Positions 1 to 10,611 of a stretch of DNA of 64,000 nucleotides are shown in pieces. The first letter of the stretch is position 1. Each line of letters begins with the position of its first letter. Both the position numbers and the translations under genes were made by a program. The stretch covers positions 19,058,603-19,122,602 of the forward strand of contig HG738137.1 of the NCBI GenBank assembly GCA_000499405.2, written 5' to 3'. Origin of the DNA: Onchocerca volvulus. Taxonomy: Eukaryota > Nematoda > Chromadorea > Rhabditida > Onchocercidae. The notes below the pieces were generated by a model that was given only the letters and a program-made list of their open reading frames with translations, was not told where the DNA came from and ran no database searches.

Positions 1-125
1 AGACAAAACAAAAAATTTATTTCCTGGTTTTTAGAATAATTCCGGAATATAATAAGTTAATGTTAATATGGTGACCATTATTTATAGCAAAAAGTGCTGT
101 CGTAAACATTGTAAAAGTTAAAGAT

Positions 126-226
126 ATAATCAGAAATATAATATAATATATAATAATATATATAATAAATATAATATAATAATATAATATAATATAATAA
201 TATATAATATAATTAGAAACTTTCTA
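126..226. repeat. AT-only low-complexity tract (TATAA-rich)
   Basis: About 100 bases made almost only of ATAATATA/TATAATA units, lying in the intron that follows the last visible fumarate reductase exon. No coding or RNA structure is visible. It is a likely source of length variation and assembly error. Confidence 0.8.
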
Positions 227-276
227 TAATTAAAAACTGATCAGAATTTTCTAAAGGCACAAACTTTCCGTCTTAC

Positions 277-3200
277 CTGGACATTTTGCATGCCTACCAG
301 AGCTGCGCCCATGGCTCGAGCCATTTTAACTCCTCTTCCGGTAGCCCATGGACCGTTAGTTGTAGGAAAATTAGCTTTTTCTGGAGCGAATTCTTGCAAT
401 AGTGAATCTTCTTTGGAATGATCGCAACTGAAACCACCAGTAGCCAAAACAACTGCTTTTCCAGATATTTCATCTGAAAATTTGCATTTATTAAATTGTT
501 GCAATGAAAATAATATAAATAAATGAACTAACAAAGAATAAGTTGGCATTCCAAGTCGGTACATTTATGCTTCACTCCATTTTACTGAGTTTTATTATAA
601 AAAAACCATTGCTTCACATGTACACAACATGAAAAGAATGCACCATTCACCAGCTTGCTCTTTATCTGCTACTTTTAATAATATGTTTTGACAAAGTTTC
701 TGAATTTTACTCGAATTCTTGTCCAGAAATGAAATAAAAGAAATAAAAAATTCAGATCGCCAGAAAATATGTATCGAGAAATCGAAGAAGCAGTAGCATT
801 TATCGCTGCCTATTTCTATTACAAATTACCAAGGAATCAAGTGGATCGCTTTGCTGTCAAACTGGCAAATATATTGTTAAAGTAATTTCTAAATAGCATG
901 CATAAAGATGTGTTCGCAAATAATTTATTAATTAGTTTGTTTTGTTTGAAATAAAAACTGCAGTTTTTTTTTTTACTATCAAACTAAACTTTATTTCGTC
1001 TTATCAAATTATGAAATTTGCTTTAAATTTTTTAATTGTCTTCTAACCAATGCTCCAGTATTCCTTTAGGAAAAGGAAATAAATTAACATATTATTTCAG
1101 TAAGTGCCGAAAGATTATCAAAGCAGATGAAAGTAAGATATCTAAAGAGAAAAAGAACGAAAAAAGCAATTCAGAATGGTTAACTCGTGAAATGATTATG
1201 GATATAAATGTTGATGGGAAATTAGCTGTGGCTATCATAGAAGCTTCATCAGTCTTCAAAATGACACTTCAACAGATTGTGAATATTTCATTTTTAATGA
1301 ATCTCAATCTCTCTGAATGCGATCAACCGCAAATTAAATAAAGTAAACAGTGAAGTTAATTAGCTAATCTCAGTCTAACAGAATTATCATAATTAATCAT
1401 CAATAGTATTTTAAAGAGTGCGCTACTTCCGAACGCCGTGCAACTTCATATCAATGAAGGCATGGTTAGCTACAGTTTCCGAAGCAATCTGATATGTTTA
1501 TATCGAAGTGATGGCAACATGTACCATTTACATCGACGAGCTCATCATACCCATCTACGACCACCAATTACTACTGTAACAGATCAAGATAACTGTAAAA
1601 TTTTCAAAGTAATATTTTTTTTTTTCAATGAAATCAATATTAATTCCTCACTATGGATATGTTGCAATCCATGGACTAATTAGTAATTGCTAAAACTTGA
1701 TCCATTTTAAGCTTATCACAAAGAATACATTTCCACGTCGGCGATATTGCCACAAGAAAAATTATGACACTATGAATAACACCACGAAATTACGTAAAGT
1801 AATGAAATCGGCATATTTTCGACGTAATAGTCAGCAGTTACCAGGACCGATTAGATCAGCCAAGTAAGTAAGTCTGTTTGATCAAAACTGACTAATAAGC
1901 AAGTAAATCAGCAAACGATTAAGTTTATTTTATAAAAATCAAACAAACTTTGGTGTAACTATTTCATATATAAATAATAAAATAAATTAATCTTGTACCG
2001 CTGATGTGAGTGCAAAATGTTTAGACTTTCTGGTAATGGCTTCATGCATCCATCATTACCATTTGGTTATGGCCGTAGATGGAAAGAAATGGAAGGAACG
2101 CAAGAAATGATGTCAAGAAAGAGCAAAAATAAGCAAAAAATACGTCATTCTAGAAGTAATAAGACAAGCCTGAAGGCTAAGCCAACGATGGAAAAATTTT
2201 CATCTAATAGGCAGAATAAAGCGGACTATATCATGCAAAATTCTTTCAAGGATAGCGAAAGAAGCAGTACACTTGTGACCGATGACATTCTTCGTTCTTT
2301 CGGCGTCCTGGCTTCCGACTATTCGGTAATCAAAAATTCAACAAAACTTCCCATTCTCTATCTATTTATCGTAAAGATTTTTTTGAGAAATATTGCGGTT
2401 TCATTTCGAGTTTGTAAATCTTTCAATAATAACTTACAATGTATGCTATCAAACTCCTCTCCTAATTTATTCTAGTAATTAGACTAAGTGTCATCTTGTC
2501 CTTCGAGCTATTTGAAGATAGATTAGAACTAACATTATTATCATAATTTTATCATTAAAAAATATATAGCGATCTAATGTCACCATAAAATAAAACTATA
2601 AATTTATATTTTTTAATATCCCAAAGTTGATAAAAAACTTTATCCGTAATATTTGAATAATGATTTTGCACAGCAGTTTTAAAGGATTGCTCTATTAACT
2701 GATAGTAATTTGAATTCATGTTGATGAAATTGAAAATTACCCAACAGCGATTATTGATTACTCGACAGTCACTTTTTTTTTTTTTTACAGCGCCGTATTA
2801 ATCGAAGCAATTTCGAAGATGTCAGTTCTTTAACTGCTTATATGAATTATTCTTTGAATATTTGAATGTTGATATGAACTATTTTTTGAATATTTGAATC
2901 TATCATTTTCATGAAAAAAAAAACAGTTAAATCGAAAAATTTAATATTTAAAATTGAATAATAAATATTACCAATCTGACTGCCATTTCTAATACGTACA
3001 CCACTCACAAAATCGTTCCATGTAACAAGCCCAACTACTTCGGTTCCCAACAATATGCGTACCGGAAATATTTTTAAATTTCAGTGCTTTTATTTCTAGT
3101 TTCATTATATTCCATGTAGCTAAGACTAAAGCCTGCTATATTGTCTAACTTACCTATGTTATTTGTCCTCAATTCTTTATCAAACACATAATATTTTCAA

Positions 3201-4554
3201 AACTGTACTTTTTCTGGATGTTCTTTTTCATGATTGCGAAGTTCTTTCTTCAGCGCTTTGATAATACTGAAACCTACCGCTACTGGCTTGCCATCTTTCG
3301 GCTGCGGTATCCTAAATTATGTAATAACAATCATCTGAATTATTGCAACGCATATTCAAAACGGATATGTTGTGAAAATGAAAATATCGAAAATTAGAAA
3401 AAGGGTAGAATTCAACTAAGCAAATGAAAAAAATTTCTCAGAGTATCAAAAAAAGATATCTTGAAGATAATAATTTCTTCAAACAAAATGCTAATTCATA
3501 ATTGGCTCACCAATGTACTCTCATTACTGAATGTCCCCCACAAAGATTTATGTCAGATAAGTCAACTCCATGATCGATGAGAAACTGTATGGCAGAAGCC
3601 GAATGGCGTACCTGTAATGCCATGTTTATATTTATATTCTCTTAAAATAGATCAATTGCAATAACTTTTGAAAAACCCAAAATCGAAAAGAATGGAATAT
3701 AACACATAAAAAGCGATATTGAATATAAATATAGATATAAATTAATTCACTTGATTTTTTTTTCATTTCAATCGAAGTGGAACAAAAAAAAAAAAGGAGA
3801 AAACAACAAAAACACTTGTAATCAAACTCACCAGTTGGTCAACTAATACATGATCATTTTCGCGATCTCCAGCTGACATCGTATCGGAATAAAACAATTC
3901 AGGTGAGTCATTTACATGTTTAATACGCTGTGCTTCTGTATTACAAGCTGCTACTCCGCTTGATGCCTAAAAAGAAATTTTCCAATGAGAAAAAGTTTTT
4001 GAAAATTTTCCCATAGAAATAACGAGTTGGAAATTCAACTGGGAAATTACATATCGACAGTGAAAATGACTGAATAATATCAAAATAAAACAAGTGTAAA
4101 AAGTATCAATAAAATCGAAATTGAACTGAATTGATTCATCATAGTTGATGAATTATCTAAGAGATTGTAGCTTAACGAGAAGCAATGCACGATTATCATA
4201 TCGAATTATTTCTTACAATACAGTGATAATGTAAACATATACAAGCTGGAAAGTTTCATTTTTCGTATTTTATATTTCTGAATGAATTTTGCAAATAATA
4301 TGGGACAAGCAAAATGGTATGCTATCATTATCATATGTTTAATAAATTACCTTTTGGCTATTACCACCCAAATCTTTTTCACCTTCGATAAGAACAACAT
4401 TTGCGCCTTCGTGTATTGCCTGAAGCGCAGCAGATAGACCAGCCAAACCACCACCAACAACAATAACAGGATCTGTGAACTCGGGTAACTGCAATTGTCG
4501 AACGTTTGTGGTAGTGCCAGAGTTGTTCAACGTATAGTCATCACCAGCAATCAT
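277..4554 (-). CDS. Soluble fumarate reductase / flavocytochrome c-like flavoprotein, N-terminal half (3' part outside window)
   Basis: FAD-dependent reductase of the OSM1 / eukaryotic soluble fumarate reductase family, expected to reduce fumarate to succinate. Exons read 4554-4351, 3966-3832, 3611-3511, 3311-~3200, ~3060-2972 and 473-277. The first exon has the dinucleotide-binding motif VIVVGGGLAGLSAA and the FAD acidic-residue strand ANVVLIEGEKDLGGNSQK. Later exons give ASSGVAACNTEAQ, the family signature LCGGHSVMRVHW, PQPKDGKPVAVGFSIIKAL, then AVVLATGGFS and FPTTNGPWATGRGVKMARA. All are in family order. The ATG at 4554 follows an acceptor (AG at 4561-4562), so it may be trans-spliced or preceded by another exon. 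The last donor, at 276, leads out of the window, so the substrate-binding and C-terminal FAD parts are missing here. The junction between exons 4 and 5 has a donor after the KVQ codons but no clear AG at the start of exon 5. The 2.5-kb intron 474-2971 carries a gene on the other strand. Confidence 0.9.
769..2865 (+). CDS. BTG/Tob family protein, divergent (FOG-3-like), nested in an intron
   Basis: Probable anti-proliferative BTG/Tob protein; family members recruit the CCR4-NOT deadenylase, and the C. elegans member FOG-3 controls germ-cell sperm fate. Six exons: 769-881, 1059-1278, 1417-1608, 1712-1863, 2025-2325 and 2791-2865. They sum to 1053 bases, giving 350 aa with all phases closing. 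The N-terminus MYREIEEAVAFIAAYFYYKL matches the first BTG helix, followed by LPRNQVDRFAVKLANILL. Then INVDGKLAVAIIEASS corresponds to the family's IHVGEKVDPVIEQAS region, and LLPNAVQLHINEGMVSYSF to box B (LPxDLxxWxDPxEVSY). The usual box A stretch (HWYPE...GSGYRCI) is not recognisable and is replaced by a Lys/Glu-rich segment. The C-terminal 170 residues are basic and of unknown function. The ATG lies six bases after a CAG, compatible with a trans-splice acceptor. The gene lies wholly within one intron of the opposite-strand fumarate reductase gene. The family call is strong; orthology to FOG-3 is inferred. Confidence 0.82.
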
Positions 4555-4726
4555 TCCTTCCTAATCCAATTTAATAAATAATATGGCAATGAAAAAATGT
4601 AATTATATAAACTCTAATCAGGAAGGACCACCAAAAAACCATAATCATTGGATTATTATCATTACTTAACAGTTAACTGATTGCACGTCTAATGCAGTAT
4701 GTAAAACTTCCCTTCAAAGACAGAGA

Positions 4727-4851
4727 CTTTCTCAAATTTATCAGAAGTCTCGTTAAACATGAATTGGATTTATATCCTCATGTAGCTTATGCAATTGAGT
4801 TTGTTCCCACATACCCTGATTTAAATCAATTAACAGTTGGCAATATTGAGA

Positions 4852-4886
<35 letters not shown>

Positions 4887-4960
4887 AAACCACTCAATAA
4901 TTCAGTTTTTTTGTTTTATCCAATGCATATTTAACGAGACTTCTGATAAATTTGAGAAAG
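4727..4960. repeat. 31-bp perfect inverted repeat flanking a poly(A) run
   Basis: Positions 4727-4757 and 4930-4960 are exact reverse complements (CTTTCTCAAATTTATCAG... on the left). Similarity continues about 15 bases inward with two mismatches. The roughly 170-base spacer contains a run of about 29 A at 4856-4884. An open frame of about 55 codons runs from 4692 into the A-run (for example FLKFIRSLVKHELDLYPHV), but I recognise no protein. It could be a poly(A)-tailed insertion or an inverted duplication made by template switching. It lies just upstream of the fumarate reductase gene. Confidence 0.75.
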
Positions 4961-4967
4961 ATTGGCT

Positions 4968-7544
4968 ATCAAACTCTTCTAATGATTAAATAAACTAATC
5001 TTACCTTAGTTAAAACAATCTTTGCGATTATTTCCAGCAATAAATATGACAAAAATCGCATTCGTAAGATGAATAACTTAATAATAATATATAATATACT
5101 GAAAATATCTTAATTTCACATATTTGAAACGAAGATTTCTTTCTCGACGATATCTAATCCCTTTCAGAGTACACATAGAACTATAAAAGAATTTAAAATA
5201 ATAGGAAGAAAAAGAAACTATCGTAACATGAATTGACGAAATAAGATTTAAGTATCCTTGTCATTTTAGTTCACTACACAACGCCAAGTACTCAACATTG
5301 GCTTAACATAGCCTGCGAATCCTAAATATAACAGTAACTTTTAATCTGTCCTGAAAGTAATTTATGTAAGGTTATTTATTGGGGACTGGAAATTGGTACA
5401 GACAATTTTATTGTGAAATGAAGTCCTTGATATGACGAATTTTATTTGTCCTAACTATGGTACACAATGAATTGATGAATACTGATAGTACAACCGATAA
5501 TTTGAACTTCGTTTGATGGGAAGGAAGCTGTGGTTTATGGGAACTGATATAATTTGATGGGGTTTGGAAAACGCCACTTGTCGAATACCGGTCGGAACAA
5601 AGGACTGAATATTCTGATCGATTAGTGCAAAGGACTGAATGTCCTAATCAAAGAAAAGGAGTGGAATGAATGAATGGATGAAAAATATCCCTTTAAATAA
5701 GAACCCTTTTATGGTAAAGATGTTTTATATATGTGAAACATAGTACAATTTACAAACATTTTTTACTTATAGCGCAAAGAGAGATAATTTACAACATATT
5801 AGCATAGCGCAAAGGGAGTTGTTTACTCCATGTCAACATAGCACAACATCATTTATTAATTATAGCGTAAAGATTAAAAGTTTGCTCATATAAAGATATT
5901 TCTATAATATAGAGATCTTTGATTAATTCGTCATATCTATATTCCAAAAATATTTTAGTTTTCCAGGCAAATCTAACATTTATGTTCTCTGCTCCAAGAG
6001 TTGTTGATTGCATAGGAATTTTTCTTATAAATCCAAAACTGATTATCAATCTTCACATTACAGATAATTCCTCTTTTTCTATTTTTTCCCTATTACTTTC
6101 AATCTTTTTTTTTCTTAAAGATTTAAAATTTTATATAAAATTCAATCAGATGGAAGAAAACTTTCGAAAAAAATTTTTCTTCAACGCTTGTTAATAATCA
6201 AAATGTTATGTTAAGGAAGGTAAAGCAGCGAAAATTTATCAAACAAAATTCAAGAAAAAGTATATCGGTGACGTGAGCATTTACTGGTATTTCCTGATTC
6301 AATAATTTACGGACAAAAAACTTATATTTCACTTCAAAGTTTTCACGAATAACGAAACGACTTCCTGCTCTCCTTATACAAGAAAGATTAGTGTATTAAA
6401 CCATGACCCAAATGTCAAAATATGACACCAACAAATATTTGATGTCAGATTTATAGGCTTTTGAACTAACGGGACACTTTCGAAAGACAAACTGGTTCGT
6501 TAAAAAGATTCATTCTCGAGAATGTTTACGAAAGATTGAGAGATGATTAATACCGCGAGCAGTTCACAAATAAGATCAAAAGCACTTTGCTGTGTTTATT
6601 CACCACTAGCAAAATACAATTGTGTAATAAATACTACAACTGTGTAAGAAATTGGGGGGAAAGACAATTTAGAATGATTTTTTTGGTCCTAAGATATGAC
6701 GACACCCTGAACAAATAATGTTAAAGAACACCAGTCGAATGCATCAGACAAATATTTTCAAACTGTTAAAATTTATATGAATATAATAGTGGTGAAATTT
6801 TATGAATTATTTGGAAGGACTGATAAGCTGGAAACTTTGGGAAAAAAAAAAGAGTACATCCCATTAGTTTCAAAATATTTTGAATGATTAACATAGCATC
6901 ATATGTCTAAACATTTCGTGCACCTTTTCGCATTTTATTTTCCAACAAATACAGAGATATCCTGCTCTGAAAATCAGCTTTCCTCATTGCAAAATATCCC
7001 ATCCCTGCGAATCACTTATAAATTTATCAGAAAGACGATGAAAGGCATATCAATAATAACAGCGATTTGTTACAGAAATTCAATGATATACAAAACAATT
7101 AAAATACAATAGACAACCATACAACCATACCATACACAGTATCAAATGAAACCAACAAACTTTGAGCAAAAATCAATGAAAAACCATATATAATTTTCTT
7201 CGACCTATATGACAGTAGAATTGCAAGAAGAAGTTCTGGAATGATTTAGAAATACAATTTGGAAAGAAAAGCGGTACGAAAGTGAATTAAAAATTTGTTT
7301 CAGTTTTGTCACTGCATAAGCAAAACTGAAATAAAGACAGCAATTCAAAAAAGAAAGAAAACTTGATATAATATGGAGTGATCTGACTATTATTGAAACC
7401 GAAATTAAAATTCGAACAATTTTGTTTAAGGCAACCAACGACCGCTGTGAAAAATGAACAGATAAAAAGCAAAAAAAAAAAAGATGAAAAAAATTTTCAA
7501 CATGTGCATTTGTGTACAGCCGATTTCATTAACTCATTGAACAA
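4968..7544. other. Intergenic, no gene recognised
   Basis: About 2.6 kb of AT-rich sequence between the divergent inverted repeat and the last PABIR exon. Short open frames here show no family motif and no paired splice sites. It contains the TAGCGCAAAG repeats listed separately and several A/T homopolymers. Confidence 0.6.
5769..5873. repeat. Degenerate repeats of TATAGCGCAAAG
   Basis: The motif TATAGCGCAAAGAGA occurs at about 5769, as CATAGCGCAAAGGGA at about 5804, as CATAGCACAAC at about 5838 and as TATAGCGTAAAGATT at about 5861. The spacing is 25-35 bases. It looks like an eroded minisatellite. Confidence 0.55.
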
Positions 7545-10500
7545 TCATTCGTCTTTTTTCATCTGTGCAGCTTCGCTCGTTTCATTCGATTCCTTAAAAA
7601 ACTGAGATGATTGAATCTACGAAAAGCCACAAGAAAAAAAAAAAAAGTGGAATAATCAGAAAAAAAAACTTCTTTAATCAATTCACATAAAATAAAACCG
7701 AAACTTTTTGAAAGATCTGAACTTATTTTAAATAAAATCATCAAATCTACCTTTATTATTATTGCATAAGTATATAGAAAATGAAAAGCAATATAAAAAT
7801 TATGAAAATGATTGAAAAGAAAAATTCAAAACTTAGCAGTACCTCTGGACCTGTTTTCTGTTCACTGACCGAGTCTTCATCGTCATCTAGTTCCATCGAA
7901 GGAGTGGGCATTTTGATCTCGATTGCTGGATCAACTAGAAGACGAGGAGGGAAGGGAAAAGAAAACCGATTCGTCAATTCCAGAGATTTACTTCAAATGA
8001 TTTATTATATTTAGCATAAAAAGTATTTAATTACAATGTAAGATCTATCTACATCTTTTTTTTTTTTTTTCAGAGAAACTATAAACCCGATGAATCTCTA
8101 CTGAAGTTTCAATCAATTTTGTGTAGCTTAGTCAAAATCGAACAAAATTTGATTAAAATTAAAAGTAAATACAATAAACTCTGTTAAGATTAATATAAGC
8201 TTAATGTAATTTCAAAAATGTATTTTAATCAACTCCTTACATTGCCGATTCGGAAGAATTTGCCGAATTTTCCAGTGCAAGTGGAGAAACGCATCCACGA
8301 CTTATAACATGAGGCTGATGACAAATTCGTTTCGCTACACTGAAAATTATCAAATAATCATCATTTGATTCAATCATTAAAATGCAATTTTTAATAGCTC
8401 TCTATTTCAGTATTTTCCATAATCTGAAATTTGAAGACAAAAGAAACAAACCGCGTTGCACGTTGATCTGAATCCGATTCGCAATTAGCTGAACTAGTAT
8501 ATCGACGTTTTATCACTTGACGAACGGCTATAGGACTCAGACTTCTAGAAATGTGAACAAAATTACACAATAATAACAGTACAAAGCATGCATAGATTAT
8601 TAAAATGTACTTAATTGTCAGAAGAAATAAAAACAAAACATATAAAATTTTTCACATCTACTTTTCAAATCCAATATGTATACCGCATTGTATGTCGTGT
8701 AGGACTAGGCGTTGGACTTGGACTTGGCGAATAAGTGATGTTATTGCGAACAATTTGTTGCGTTGAGGGTGAATAACATTGCTGAAGAAAATTTTGATTT
8801 TGTATGATTTAGTGTAAAATCAAAGCATTTGCAAAAAAATTTTAAAATTCATCCCATGAGAATAATAAAAAACTCGATCAACTACGCGATAACCTTCATG
8901 TTACTGAGATGAGATATCATGCTTTGGATTTAGTCTATCTTCGCCTTATTTCTAACCATATCACCACTTTAGTAAGAACTTCCAGAAAGTAAAACATGAA
9001 TACTATCCGAATTCATAATCTAGGCTATACTTGGGCTTCTAACATACCTCTTCCTTCATTGCAACGTCGTTAGATTAATTATTCTCACTTAGCAACAAAA
9101 TTTTGTAAAGTTGCTCCATATTAAAAAAATTTTAAACTAAACAACCTTCTGTACATCAACTGATCGTGTCGGTGATGGTGAACAACTGTGCGGGATGAAA
9201 GCATTTGTTAAAACGGAAATCGGTTCTGAAAGGGAATGCGTTCTCTTTCGCTCTCCACTACCTCCGATACTGAAATCGTCGAATCCCAAAGAAACCTAAA
9301 CACAAAATCAAAGAACATTAAAATGAATATTACCATTTTTGAAAAATGCATTAAAAAGTGCAAGTTAATGATGAAATTAAAATTCGTCTAATATGTGATA
9401 TTTTCACCTGTTGAGCGAATTGCATTAGCCTTTCATGGGCAAGTTCGCTTTCAACTGAGCAATTACTTTCTCGACGTATATTTGCAACACGTGAATGCGA
9501 AGGCACCGGATGACATGCTGGTGATGATCGTCCCGAAACATTTGGCGATGGTGTAAACTGCAAGCAGTCAAAATAAAAATTTTGTCAAAATTACGGAAAA
9601 ATTGAAAAAATCTTCAAAACTTTCTTAGAAAAATATTAGAACCACAAAGTGCTTTTTGAAACTGGAAAAAAAAAAGATTACAAAATTACTATAATCCATA
9701 TTAAATAATGCAGTTATTTTTGAAAAGATTTCCATTTTTTTTTTTTTTTTTTGATCACGGCAAATATTTATATAATAATTTTAGTTTTCATTAATAATAA
9801 TTTTGCATAATTCTACTGTAATTCGCATAATCAAACATGAATTTTTAGTATTTGAAAACAACAAAGTGCTTACAGTTCGTGGTAGCGAAGTTTTTCGTTC
9901 TGGTTCATTTCCGCTTGTAGCAACACCACTGGGTGAACGCCATTTAATTCCGCTTTGTTCAACAGTATTTTGCCGTTCACAACGAAAATGAGCACCAAAA
10001 CTAAATCAAGAAAAAAAAATTGCATCTAGTACAAAATCCCATGATTTCAAATTCAAATTTGAATAATTCTAAAAATTAAAAATCCTTAGAAGTACTTTCC
10101 ACAATTCAATTTAGATATCTCAATTTAATACCTGTTATTACTACTATCTTCAGCATTTATATCTTCATCACTTGCACTATCAGGTATGCACGACAGACGG
10201 GTGCGTGCTGCACCATCTTGTCCATTATCATAGGTTCTTGAGATACTTCGACAACCTCCATTTAAAAGTGAACTAGGAGAAATGCTATTTGTTATTGCTG
10301 GAAGTGATAATGCATTTTGTTGATTTAATGATGAACATCTGAAATAACATTAGAGTATCAAATATACTGATAAAAATGAACAATGAAATATTCAAGCAAT
10401 GATGCATTATACAAAAAAAAGAATTCATTTGCAAAATATTTGAAATTTAACGGGGAATATGTTTTCATTCTATCAGAAAATCTTACGAAGAATGCCGTGA

Positions 10501-10611
10501 TAGCGACGAAATATCAATTTCTGATTCACTGATATTGGAAGAATATGGTGAACTCTGCGCTGAACAAGTAGGTGAATTTTGACCCATAGATTTTGGCAAC
10601 TCACATCTCAT
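7545..10611 (-). CDS. PABIR/FAM122 family protein (PP2A-B55 interacting phosphatase regulator)
   Basis: Ten exons: 10611-10487, 10338-10132, 10000-9874, 9557-9408, 9295-9146, 8781-8684, 8544-8452, 8339-8241, 7990-7843 and 7616-7545. They sum to 1269 bases (422 aa) and every junction keeps frame. Vertebrate FAM122/PABIR proteins bind and inhibit PP2A-B55 and are substrates of proline-directed kinases. The match runs along the vertebrate protein. SRVANIRRES then AHERLMQFAQQVSLGFDDF (about residues 175-215) aligns with SRLHQIKQEE then VHEREVQTAMQISHSWEES. SPSPTRSVDVQKQQCYSP aligns with SPTRGIGKQCFSP. SPTRHTMRRSLSPIAV aligns with the RRSQSPI segment, followed by a basic KRR. The protein is Ser/Pro-rich and probably disordered. 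The ATG lies two bases after an AG, consistent with trans-splicing. Exon 9 uses the weak acceptor TTTGAAG; the better-looking acceptor at 7935-7936 would cause a stop. The N-terminal 150 residues have no recognised motif. Confidence 0.88.

Noticed and set aside
4692..4934. 80-codon open frame ending in poly-Lys
   Set aside because: The Lys run is the A-run of the inverted-repeat region. The upstream 55 residues match no family I know and have no splice context.
7843..7934. Shorter PABIR exon 9 using the pyrimidine-rich acceptor TTCTAG at 7935-7936
   Set aside because: It would give an immediate stop after exon 8. The upstream weak acceptor keeps frame and gives a total divisible by three.
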